Of a stretch of 15,596 nt of DNA, positions 6,824 through 15,596 are shown one piece after another (positions within the stretch are counted from its first letter, which is position 1; every line of letters starts with the position of its first letter). The position numbers and the translations under genes were made by a program. The notes under the pieces were generated by a model. The model was given only the letters and a program-made list of their open reading frames with translations, searched no databases and was not told the origin of the DNA. Origin of the DNA: JAUWCW01 sp030609125 [NCBI: Candidatus Rokuibacteriota bacterium] (GTDB lineage: Bacteria; JAUVQV01); assembly GCA_030609125.1 (NCBI GenBank), contig JAUWCW010000018.1, forward strand, positions 1-15,596, in the 5' to 3' direction.

Positions 6824-7819
6824 ATGAAACCTGAAACGCAGCTGTCCCTGGCGCTGGCTGCGATAGTGGGTGTTATTGTGATAGGGACGGGCGGTTACAT
6901 GGCCATCGAGGGATGGGGGCTCCTGGACGCCACCTACATGACCATCATCTCCCTCAGCACGGTCGGCTTCGAGGAGGTCCATCCGCTCTCCCAGCAAGGA
7001 AAATTCTTCACCATTGCCCTGATCCTGGGTGGGGTGGCTACCGTCACCGGCACCCTCACCATCGGAACGCAGATTCTCCTGGCGGGACAGCTGCAGAAAG
7101 TCATGGGGAGGAAAAAATTGGAGAAGGAGATCAAGAAGCTCAAGAACCATTACATCATATGCGGGCACGGGCGGATGGGAAAGATCATCTGCCACGAGTT
7201 CGCAAGGAAGCCCGTTCCCTTCTTGGTGATCGAAGAAGACCTCGACGTCTTCAAGAAGATCCCCAACAGCGTTCTGGCCATTCAAGGGAATGCCTCGGAA
7301 GAGAGCGTTCTGCTCGAGGCGGGAATCACGAGGGCCCTGGGCCTTGTCAGTGTGGCGTCCTCCGACGCGGACAATGTCTACATAACTCTGACGGCCATCG
7401 GTCTCAGGCCGGACCTCTATATCGTCGCCCGTGCGGGCGAGGCAGGATCGGAGCAGAAACTCCTGCGCGCCGGGGCTTCGAAGGTCGTTTCCCCTTACAC
7501 GATCGGCGGGACGGGAATCGCCAACGCCATTCTGCGGCCGGCGGTGGTGGACTTCATCGAGCTGGTAACCAAGCGGGAGCACCTGGAGCTGCAGATGGAA
7601 GAGGTCCTCATCGGCAAAGGATCGTCCCTGGCGGGAAAATCCATTCTGGAGTCCGGGCTGCGCCAGCGCCTTGGAATCATCGTCGTGGCGGTGAAGAAGA
7701 ACGATGGCGTGATGGAGTTCAACCCTTCATCCAGCACCGGCATCGAGGCCGGCGACAGGCTGATTGTTCTCGGAGGCGGAGAGAACCTGGCGCGGCTGGA
7801 GGCGCTGGCGGGGAGCTGA
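6824..7819 (+). CDS. Single-pore potassium channel with cytoplasmic RCK (TrkA-N/TrkA-C) domains
   Basis: A 331-residue MthK-like K+ channel subunit. Transmembrane helix 1 covers about 6-28, the pore helix and filter 33-53, and helix 2 about 60-85. Next comes an RCK/TrkA-N Rossmann domain with GHGRMG at 114-119, an acidic strand end VIEED, and SSDADNVYITLTA near 179-191; a TrkA-C domain covers about 250-330. The protein would assemble as a tetramer in the inner membrane with the RCK domains forming a ligand-gated ring in the cytosol. The filter reads STVGFEEVHP, so the usual GYGD is replaced by GFEE. GGAGGGAG precedes the ATG. It is monocistronic, divergent from tatB, and its stop lies 1 base from the convergent engB stop. 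Confidence 0.9.
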   Translation: MKPETQLSLALAAIVGVIVIGTGGYMAIEGWGLLDATYMTIISLSTVGFEEVHPLSQQGKFFTIALILGGVATVTGTLTIGTQILLAGQLQKVMGRKKLEKEIKKLKNHYIICGHGRMGKIICHEFARKPVPFLVIEEDLDVFKKIPNSVLAIQGNASEESVLLEAGITRALGLVSVASSDADNVYITLTAIGLRPDLYIVARAGEAGSEQKLLRAGASKVVSPYTIGGTGIANAILRPAVVDFIELVTKREHLELQMEEVLIGKGSSLAGKSILESGLRQRLGIIVVAVKKNDGVMEFNPSSSTGIEAGDRLIVLGGGENLARLEALAGS

Positions 7820-7820
7820 A

Positions 7821-8432
7821 TCAGTCCTTCCGGCCGGTGCCTCTCTCGCGGGAGAGGAGCTGGTCGATGACGGCCCAGAGGCGGTCCTTGCCGAGGCCCG
7901 AGCTTGAGGAAAAGGCGATCAGGCTCTGCCCATCCAGAACGGGGAGATCCCTTCGAATGATATCCAGCTGCTTCCTGCGTGAAGCGGATCCCACCTTGTC
8001 GGCCTTGGTGGCCACCAGGGCCACGCTGTGGCCGTAGTGATCGAGCCACTCCTTCATTCGGCGGTCGAACTTCGTCGGTGGGTGGCGGATGTCGATGAGA
8101 AGGATTGCGCCGCGAAGAAGAGGCCTCTTTGACAGGTACTGCTCGATCATGCCCCCCCAGGACTCGTGGATATTCCGGGACACCTTGGCGTATCCGTAAC
8201 CTGGGAGGTCGACGAAATGGAAGTGTTCGTTGATCAGAAAGAAATTGAGCGTCCGGGTCTTGCCGGGGGTCTTGCTCGTCTGCGCGAGACGGCGGCGGTT
8301 GAGCAGAGAATTGATGAGACTTGATTTGCCGACGTTGGAGCGCCCGCAGAAGGCGACTTCCGGCCGCTGCCCCCGGGGATAGCCCGAGGGGGCCGCGGCG
8401 GACTTGATAAACTCGGCAGAGAGTACTTTCAC
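7821..8432 (-). CDS. engB: Ribosome biogenesis GTP-binding protein EngB (YsxC/YihA)
   Basis: A 203-residue TrmE-Era-EngA-like GTPase needed for 50S ribosomal subunit assembly. All G motifs are present: G1 GRSNVGKS (30-37), G2 SKTPGKTR (53-60), G3 DLPG (75-78), G4 TKAD (142-145) and an SSSSG G5 (175-179). The N-terminal AEFIKSA and the YGYAKV after G3 are EngB-specific. The length is normal. The start is GTG at 8432, 10 bases after the lon stop and with only a weak ribosome site (TGAGAAG), which suggests translation depends on lon. The same lon-engB adjacency is known in Bacillus (lonA-ysxC). Confidence 0.95.
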   Translation of the reverse strand: MKVLSAEFIKSAAAPSGYPRGQRPEVAFCGRSNVGKSSLINSLLNRRRLAQTSKTPGKTRTLNFFLINEHFHFVDLPGYGYAKVSRNIHESWGGMIEQYLSKRPLLRGAILLIDIRHPPTKFDRRMKEWLDHYGHSVALVATKADKVGSASRRKQLDIIRRDLPVLDGQSLIAFSSSSGLGKDRLWAVIDQLLSRERGTGRKD

Positions 8433-8442
8433 CGAGGGCTTC

Positions 8443-10866
<2,424 letters not shown>

Positions 10867-10919
10867 TGACGGCCTCCTCTTGTTTATTCAGTATTCAGTT
10901 CAGTGGAAAGCAGTTGTAT

Positions 10920-10949
10920 ATGATTCTCGAAACGGGCAGAAGTTTCAAG
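10920..10949 (-). promoter_or_regulatory. Candidate lon promoter with CTTGAAA -35
   Basis: On the minus strand, CTTGAAA (10949-10943) matches the enterobacterial sigma-32 -35 consensus exactly. TTGAAA within it is followed by a 17-base spacer and AATCAT (10925-10920), 4 of 6 for a sigma-70 -10. No CCCCAT-type sigma-32 -10 is visible at the expected distance, so a housekeeping promoter is at least as likely. The leader would be about 47 bases. Confidence 0.4.
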
Positions 10950-10955
10950 GAAAAT

Positions 10956-10975
10956 CGTTTTCTTAACGCAAAACG
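10956..10975 (-). terminator. Weak hairpin after the response regulator gene
   Basis: A 6-base stem CGTTTT/AAAACG with an 8-base loop, followed on the minus strand by ATTTTCC, lies 6 bases beyond the response regulator stop and just before the lon -35. The stem is AT-rich and the T run short, so it would be a poor terminator; its position is its main support. Confidence 0.25.
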
Positions 10976-10981
10976 GGTCCG

Positions 10982-11350
10982 TTACGATCCCTGCCTCCCC
11001 TCCAGAAGGGCGGCTATGCGGTCTTTCAGCTCGTTCATATCGGAAGATTTGACGACGTAATCCTCCGAGGCCCAGACGCCGAAATTCTGCTTATACTCAC
11101 TGTACGCTGTGTTGATAATTACCGGGATCGTGTTATCTATCTCTTTGATATTACGAAGGATATCAATCCCGTCGGGACCGTTTCCGAGCCTGATATCGAG
11201 GGTCACCAGATCGGGGCGCTCCTCTTTCACCAGGGCTAACGCTTCCTCCGCGTTTCCGGCGGTGCGGACGCTGTAGCCGCTCTCGGTCAGCTCGTCGCGG
11301 TAGAGCCGCCTGATATTCTCCTCGTCGTCAATGACCAGGATGGTCTTCAT
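10982..11350 (-). CDS. Single-domain response regulator (CheY-like receiver)
   Basis: A 122-residue receiver domain and nothing else. The acidic pocket is D8 and D9, the phospho-acceptor is D52 in VTLDIRL, and the switch residues are T81 (VIINTAY) and K101 (YVVKSSD). It has no DNA-binding, enzymatic or HPt output, so it must act through a partner or in a phosphorelay. Its ATG overlaps the kinase stop as ATGA (11347-11350), so the kinase just upstream is the likely cognate donor. The final residues (EGRQGS) leave no room for another domain. Confidence 0.93.
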   Translation of the reverse strand: MKTILVIDDEENIRRLYRDELTESGYSVRTAGNAEEALALVKEERPDLVTLDIRLGNGPDGIDILRNIKEIDNTIPVIINTAYSEYKQNFGVWASEDYVVKSSDMNELKDRIAALLEGRQGS

Positions 11351-13632
11351 TGCTGTACCCCCCTTCCACTTTTCCTGACGCTTTCAATGTTCTTGAGCAG
11401 TCCCGGCTCAAGCGGCAGCGGCAGTGCAACGCCGAGCGTGAGGCCCCTGCCGGGGTGGTTTTTCACACTGAGGCGGCCGGAATGGGCCGTCACGATCCTC
11501 TGGGTAAGGGCAAGCCCCAGTCCGTGGCCGCCGCTCTTGGTTGTGAAGAAGGGATTGAAAATATTCCCCAGCACCTCGGGCTCCACGCCGCCTCCGCTGT
11601 CGGTTACGGTAAGGGTCACCTCTGCCGGAGGACCCTCGGTGAGTGCGGTTCGTATGAAGATGCGTCCTCCTCCGGGCATGGCCTCCATGGCGTTGGAGAG
11701 GAGGTTGATCAGAACCTGATGAAGCTGGTTGGCGTCGGCAGGGACGGGGGGGAGCGAGGGAGAGAGGTCCTCATCTACGGCGATGGATTCTTCGGTGAAC
11801 TTCGCCGAAAGGAGCCGCGTGACGGCGTGGATGACCTCGTTGAGCTGAACCGGCTCCAGGCGAGGCTGCCTGTCACGTCCGAAAAGCAGGACTTCCTCGA
11901 GAAATTCCTCCAGCCTCTGAACCTCTGAAGCGATGATTCCGGCATACTTTCTGCCCGAGTCCCCGGGGCCGAGCTTCTTCTCGAGGCGGCGCGCGAAGCC
12001 CCCGATCGTCACCAGGGGATTGCGTATTTCGTGCGCCAGACTGGCGGCGATCTCTCCGAGTACGGCCAGGCGCTCGGTCTGCATGAGCATGTCCCGCGCC
12101 TGCTGCAGCTCCTCGGCGGATCTCTGGTGCGCTCGCAGCTCCTTGGCATTGGCGATGGCCAGGCCGGCCTGGGCGGCGAACATGGAAAGAAGGCGGAGAT
12201 CCTCGTCGGTTATGCGTTTTCCGTCGAAGAGGTTGTCCACCACGATGAGGCCGAAGACCTGTTTGCGGGCGACGATGGGTGTGGCGGCGAACTCATTCAT
12301 GGAGAGCTTCCCCGTGATCTCCGCTTCCGGAGCAGGAAGGACGCCGTCGCCGCCTCTGATGGCGGTGCGGGCGCGGACGCAGCTCGACAGGGCGCCGCCG
12401 CCGGGCCGGACGGCAATGCGGATGCTCTTGACCAGCGTGTCGAAACGGGAAACGTTTGGCTGCGTCTCGGCGTAGAGCTCTATCTGCCTGGCCAGACTCA
12501 ACCCCGAATGAGATGAGAGGGATTTCCAGATCCTGTCCGCCTCCTCGGCTGAATCGGGGCCGACTCCGAGCATCCCCTGCAGGAGGTTCGTCTTTTCGTT
12601 CAGCAGGAAGAGGGCGGCCCGGTTGAACCCGAGGCCGGTCTCGGCGGTCGCGCCGGCGAGGATCATTTTCAGGATTCGGTTCAGCTTCAGAGTTCCCCTC
12701 AGGGCGTTGTTAGTCTCCTGAAGAATCCAGAGCTCCTGAAGCCGCTTCTGACGCTCCTCGACAAGCGCTTCCGCTTGAAGCTGAAGGATGAGGTGCATCA
12801 GGCGCAGGGCGATTTCCCCCGAGATGGTTTCGAGGAAGGCGGCCCGGTCCGGGAGAAAGCGCTCGTGAAGCGGGTAGCCCCGCAGGCGCCGCTCCGGGAA
12901 CCACAGCGAAAGAGTGCCCAGGGACTCACCCTCGGACCGAAGGGCCGTTTCGAAGGCCTTCAGTCCGTGCTCCGGTGGGAGCGGTCCATCGGGGAAAGCG
13001 GTGAACTCCGGGAGGCCTGCGCCGGCCCAGACTGGATGGGTGATGCGGATGCGCCCCGCCGCCGCCCCGAGAGAGTCCTGCAGAGAGGCGGTGAGCTCCT
13101 CGAGAAAGGCTGACGGCGAGCGGGTGTCCGACAGCCTCCGGGAGAGCGTGGAGAGGGCCTCCAGGCCCCGGCAGTGAACCCCTTTCCGATGCAGCATCCT
13201 GCCGATTCTGCCGGCCCCGAAGAGAGCGGCAGCGACTGTCTGGAGCGATCCCGGGTCGAGGGGGGTGGCGTCGGTCCCCGCGGGGTAGCGGAGCAGGTAA
13301 GTGGCGGTGAGATCGTCCTCGGAGAGAGGGAAAACGAAGTGAAGCGGCCCGTCCTGAGGACAGGGAGGCAGGAGGAAGAAAGGTTCCCCGCAGACGGCGG
13401 CTTCCGTCTTCCCGGCTGGAGGGAGCTCTGCGGGATAGGGAATGGACCGGTTACGGTCGGAGCAGATGAGTTCCAGCGGCGAGCCGGGCGAAGAGGAGCG
13501 GTAAAGCGCCCAGCCGACGGCGTCGAGCGCCTCGCTGAGCACGTCTCCCAGCAGGGTGTCGATCTCCACACCGCCTGAGGCCTCCCGCGTGGTGTCGAGG
13601 ATATTTCCGATGAGTGTGCTGAGACGCGTCAT
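11347..13632 (-). CDS. Cytosolic GAF-domain sensor histidine kinase
   Basis: A 761-residue soluble hybrid-free histidine kinase with no signal peptide or transmembrane helix. The N-terminal half looks like two degenerate GAF-like modules (about 10-145 and 155-285), then a coiled-coil linker (about 280-312) and a clearer GAF domain (about 313-500; LGFNRAALFLLNE, then VFGLIVVDNLFDGKRITDEDL). HisKA follows with the phosphorylated H534 in SLAHEIRNPL. The ATPase has the N box LINLLSNAMEA (641-651), DSGGGVEP (678-685), FNPFFTTK (692-699) and GHGLGLAL (702-709). Both ends overlap neighbours by 4 bases (galT before, response regulator after), so all three are translationally coupled. The ligand is unknown; a small cytosolic molecule or redox cue is the general expectation for GAF. 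The first two module calls are weaker than the rest. Confidence 0.92.
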   Translation of the reverse strand: MTRLSTLIGNILDTTREASGGVEIDTLLGDVLSEALDAVGWALYRSSSPGSPLELICSDRNRSIPYPAELPPAGKTEAAVCGEPFFLLPPCPQDGPLHFVFPLSEDDLTATYLLRYPAGTDATPLDPGSLQTVAAALFGAGRIGRMLHRKGVHCRGLEALSTLSRRLSDTRSPSAFLEELTASLQDSLGAAAGRIRITHPVWAGAGLPEFTAFPDGPLPPEHGLKAFETALRSEGESLGTLSLWFPERRLRGYPLHERFLPDRAAFLETISGEIALRLMHLILQLQAEALVEERQKRLQELWILQETNNALRGTLKLNRILKMILAGATAETGLGFNRAALFLLNEKTNLLQGMLGVGPDSAEEADRIWKSLSSHSGLSLARQIELYAETQPNVSRFDTLVKSIRIAVRPGGGALSSCVRARTAIRGGDGVLPAPEAEITGKLSMNEFAATPIVARKQVFGLIVVDNLFDGKRITDEDLRLLSMFAAQAGLAIANAKELRAHQRSAEELQQARDMLMQTERLAVLGEIAASLAHEIRNPLVTIGGFARRLEKKLGPGDSGRKYAGIIASEVQRLEEFLEEVLLFGRDRQPRLEPVQLNEVIHAVTRLLSAKFTEESIAVDEDLSPSLPPVPADANQLHQVLINLLSNAMEAMPGGGRIFIRTALTEGPPAEVTLTVTDSGGGVEPEVLGNIFNPFFTTKSGGHGLGLALTQRIVTAHSGRLSVKNHPGRGLTLGVALPLPLEPGLLKNIESVRKSGRGVQQ

Positions 13633-14633
13633 CCTTCCTGGCCGGCCTCACGGAGAAAGGAAGCGGCTTCCTCGGGAGGGGTGGGATTTATGAAGAACGA
13701 CGAACCCCATTCGAATCCTGCTACGCGGTTGAGCTTGGGAATAAGCTCCAGGTGCCAGTGATAGTGGTCGACGTTGTTCTCATGCAGAGGCGCCGTGTGT
13801 ATCACAAAATTGTAGTCCGGTTTGCCCAGAACAGCGTTGATCCTGCGCAGCAGATCGCTGAGGATGGCGGCGAGGGCCGGGAAGTGTTCGGCCGACGATT
13901 CGAAGCGGGGAGTGTGTTTCTTCGGAAGGATCCACGTTTCGAAGGCGTAGGGAGAAGCAAAAGGGCAGAGGACCGTGAAGTGCTCGTTGTCGGCGACGAT
14001 CCTGGCGCCGTGGCGGAGTTCGCGGTGAATAATGTCACAGAAAATGCATTCTCCCGTGCTTTGCCGGTGGCTGAGGGCCCCCTCCATTTCCGCGAGAACA
14101 CGGGTGGGCACGATAGGCAGTGCTATCAGCTGGGAATGGGTATGCTCCAGCGTTGCCCCGGCCGAGGGGCCGTGGTTCTTGAAGACGATAACATATTCGA
14201 GCCGGGGGTCCTTTTTCAGATCCAGAAGGCGAGAAGCATAGGCTTTGAGAACCCTTTCAACCGAATCGGCAGGGAGCGAGGCCAGGGTCTGGTCGTGGCC
14301 GGGGGCTTCGATGATGACTTCGTGGGCGCCGATTCCGCTCATGGTCTGGTAGAGGATTTCGCCTGACTGTTCAGGCTCTCCTTCCCTGCGCAGGGCGGGA
14401 AACTTGTTCGGCACGACCCTCAGGTCCCATCCGGGGGAGTCCGGAGGCGATCCGTCGGGCCTGTAAGCCAGCAGTTCGGAAGGGGTGGTGTACTCGTTGC
14501 CGGCACAGAACGGACAGAATCCTCCTCCGGTCCAGGTCTCGCGGGCAGGGCGAAAGTCCAGCGGTCTCCCGGCTCGATCGCTCGAGATGATGACCCAGCG
14601 TCCCAGAATGGGGTCGCGGCGCAGTTCAGACAT
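13629..14633 (-). CDS. galT: Galactose-1-phosphate uridylyltransferase (GalT family)
   Basis: A 334-residue HIT-superfamily nucleotidyltransferase. In the Leloir pathway it swaps UMP between UDP-glucose and galactose-1-phosphate through a uridylyl-histidine. Seen here are the zinc ligands C40/C43 (CPFC), a second CIFC (196-199), the active-site HTHSQ at 164-168 with nucleophile H166 (same spacing and numbering as E. coli GalT), and HWHLELIP at 292-299. The length is close to the usual 330-350. AAGGAGG lies 8 bases before the ATG. It is the first gene of a minus-strand operon with the histidine kinase. No galK or galE is nearby, so the true sugar-phosphate could differ, for example an ADP- or other NDP-sugar phosphorylase activity known in relatives. 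Confidence 0.9.
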   Translation of the reverse strand: MSELRRDPILGRWVIISSDRAGRPLDFRPARETWTGGGFCPFCAGNEYTTPSELLAYRPDGSPPDSPGWDLRVVPNKFPALRREGEPEQSGEILYQTMSGIGAHEVIIEAPGHDQTLASLPADSVERVLKAYASRLLDLKKDPRLEYVIVFKNHGPSAGATLEHTHSQLIALPIVPTRVLAEMEGALSHRQSTGECIFCDIIHRELRHGARIVADNEHFTVLCPFASPYAFETWILPKKHTPRFESSAEHFPALAAILSDLLRRINAVLGKPDYNFVIHTAPLHENNVDHYHWHLELIPKLNRVAGFEWGSSFFINPTPPEEAASFLREAGQEG

Positions 14634-14716
14634 CCTTGGTCCTCCTTCGGTCTCGGTGTCGGTCCTCGGGCAAGCGGAAAAGGGACAGGGAAACTTCCTC
14701 TTTCCGATGTGCGTAT

Positions 14717-14743
14717 ACTATAATGGTTGAGATTATGTGGCAA
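14717..14743 (-). promoter_or_regulatory. Candidate promoter for galT-kinase-regulator operon
   Basis: On the minus strand TTGCCA (14743-14738; 5 of 6) is followed by a short 15-base spacer and TATAGT (14722-14717; 5 of 6). The leader to galT would be about 75-80 bases. The boxes are good but the spacing is below the optimum. Confidence 0.35.
14719..14724 (+). promoter_or_regulatory. Perfect -10 box TATAAT upstream of the DUF4159 gene
   Basis: TATAAT lies on the plus strand with no convincing -35 at 16-18 bases. Transcription from it would start near 14731, only about 4 bases before the ATG at 14735, giving an almost leaderless message. It overlaps the minus-strand TATAGT, so the two directions could compete. 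Confidence 0.3.
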
Positions 14744-15562
14744 CAGAGCGGAGATACTCACGTTTCGTCCGGTCTCCCGGGGAGGCGGGTCTTTCTTCGG
14801 TTGGCACTGGCGGCTCTGGGCTCGCTGGTGCTGCCGTGGGGGCCGCGCGCGGCCTGGGCCTTCAAAGGTATGGCGAAGAAAGGCGGAGGAGGGATTGAGA
14901 AGGGCTTTGCCTTCGCCCAGCTCGTGTATGACGGCGGCAACTGGGATCCCGAACCGACTGCATGGCCGTCGCTGGCGGCAGAGCTGGAGTCTACCACGAG
15001 CATCGACGCCGTGGCGGCCCGGGTCCCGCTGAGGCTTCGTGCGGAAGAACTCTTCAGCTACCCGTTTATCTACATGGCCGGGAACCAGGATTTTCAACCT
15101 TTTCAAGATGATCAGATCGCTATTCTTAGAAAATACCTTAGCCATGGCGGCACCCTCGTCGCCGATGACTGTGCCGGCACCCCCGGATATGGGTTCGACG
15201 CAGCCTTCAGGAGGGAGATCGGGAGGGTCTTCCCGGAGAGGGAGATGGAGAGACTGCCGTCGGAGCACACCGTTTTCAGGTCATTCTTTCTTGTCCGTGG
15301 CATGGGGGGCAGAAAAATAGTGAGCCCCTTCCTTGAGGGCATAAGCCTGGGTGAGACGACCCCGGTGATCTACAGTCCGAACGGCCTGGGCGCGGCCTGG
15401 GCGAAAGACTCCATGGGGAGGTGGGTGCACCCGACCGTGCCTGGCGGGGAAAGACAGAGGAAACTTGCTTTCCAACTCGGCATCAACCTTATCATGTACG
15501 CGCTGTGCTCCAACTACAAGCAGGACAGGATCCACGTCCCGTTTCTCCGGCAGAAGATATGA
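14735..15562 (+). CDS. DUF4159 domain protein with twin-arginine signal peptide
   Basis: A 275-residue predicted exported protein. Residues 1-42 form a Tat-type signal: a polar start, GRRVFLR at 16-22, a hydrophobic stretch to about 34, and an AWA cleavage site near 42. The mature part matches DUF4159: FAFAQLVYDGGNW (58-70), LFSYPFIYMAG (106-116), LRKYLSHGGTLVADDC (131-146), FDAAFRREIGRVFPE (154-168) and LGINLIMYAL (248-257). The family function is not established; its fold resembles a class I glutamine amidotransferase-like domain, and it often sits beside MoxR/BatA-type genes. I chose ATG 14735; ATG 14723 is the alternative, and a longer frame to 14636 would cross the promoter region. No strong ribosome site is seen. 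The stop overlaps the next start. Confidence 0.8.
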   Translation: MWQQSGDTHVSSGLPGRRVFLRLALAALGSLVLPWGPRAAWAFKGMAKKGGGGIEKGFAFAQLVYDGGNWDPEPTAWPSLAAELESTTSIDAVAARVPLRLRAEELFSYPFIYMAGNQDFQPFQDDQIAILRKYLSHGGTLVADDCAGTPGYGFDAAFRREIGRVFPEREMERLPSEHTVFRSFFLVRGMGGRKIVSPFLEGISLGETTPVIYSPNGLGAAWAKDSMGRWVHPTVPGGERQRKLAFQLGINLIMYALCSNYKQDRIHVPFLRQKI

Positions 15563-15596
15563 TGCCCGCTTCCGGCAGCGATCACCTTCCGCCCCT
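15559..15596 (+). CDS. N-terminal end of an unidentified downstream gene (partial)
   Basis: Two consecutive ATG codons (15559 and 15562) overlap the DUF4159 stop as ATGATG and open a frame that runs off the window edge (MMPASGSDHLPP). The ATGA overlap suggests it is co-translated with the DUF4159 gene. Only 12 residues are visible, so no family can be named; a MoxR, DUF58 or BatA-type gene would fit the usual DUF4159 neighbourhood, but that is a guess. Confidence 0.4.
   Translation, partial: MMPASGSDHLPP

Noticed and set aside
7103-7105. Internal Met94 of the channel as a start for a soluble RCK-only subunit, as in MthK
   Set aside because: No convincing ribosome site lies in front of it; the idea rests on analogy only.
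7840-7857. Hairpin CCTCTC/GAGAGG just past the channel gene stop, as an intrinsic terminator
   Set aside because: It lies within the engB coding region and is not followed by a T-tract on either strand.
11347-13651. Several open frames of 100-200 codons on both strands across the histidine kinase gene
   Set aside because: The kinase reading frame is continuous with H, N, G and F boxes; the others are Arg/Pro-rich shadows.
14636-14734. 33-codon N-terminal extension of the DUF4159 protein
   Set aside because: It begins 2 bases from the divergent galT start, crosses both candidate promoters and would bury the Tat signal behind an Arg-rich leader.

Overview
The window reads as chromosomal core sequence from a GC-rich Gram-negative bacterium. 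It encodes a lipopolysaccharide (LPS) assembly block (O-antigen ligase family protein, heptose kinase, CMP-Kdo synthetase), a Tat translocase, Lon and EngB. A formate--tetrahydrofolate ligase, a soluble GAF-domain histidine kinase and a DUF4159 protein make a Desulfobacterota-like (former Deltaproteobacteria) source my best guess; this rests on gene content only. I saw no tRNA, rRNA, CRISPR array, insertion sequence or phage gene. No gap between genes exceeds about 160 bases.

Layout. (1) Positions 1-4785, plus strand: the tail of an unidentified gene, then an O-antigen ligase family gene, rfaE1, kdsB and fhs, tightly packed and probably one operon. (2) Positions 4786-4875: a 90-base convergent gap that looks like one copy of a dispersed intergenic repeat. 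(3) Positions 4876-6662, minus strand: tatB, tatC and a DUF445 gene, all overlapping, behind a good sigma-70-type promoter. (4) Positions 6663-6823: a divergent promoter region. (5) Positions 6824-7819, plus strand: a single-pore potassium channel with an RCK domain. (6) Positions 7821-10866, minus strand: lon followed by engB, ending 1 base from the channel gene. (7) Positions 10982-14633, minus strand: galT, a histidine kinase and a receiver-only response regulator, each overlapping the next by 4 bases. (8) Positions 14634-14734: a second divergent promoter region. (9) Positions 14735-15562, plus strand: a DUF4159 protein with a twin-arginine signal, followed by the first codons of another gene.

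How the genes fit together. The first block makes and attaches LPS sugars: RfaE1 phosphorylates heptose-7-phosphate, KdsB activates Kdo, and the ligase family protein probably joins O-antigen to the core. Fhs supplies 10-formyl-tetrahydrofolate and is translationally coupled to kdsB although the pathways differ. TatB and TatC form the receptor for folded exported proteins, and the DUF4159 protein is a candidate substrate. Lon and EngB pair protein quality control with ribosome assembly, an adjacency also known from Bacillus (lonA-ysxC). The galT-kinase-regulator unit links a nucleotide-sugar enzyme to a cytosolic two-component system with no visible DNA-binding output.

I found no clearly new multi-gene system. 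The points most worth a second look are a programmed-frameshift-like slippery site at the 3' end of tatC whose -1 frame stops on the downstream start codon, the non-canonical channel selectivity filter, the intergenic repeat, and the galT two-component operon.
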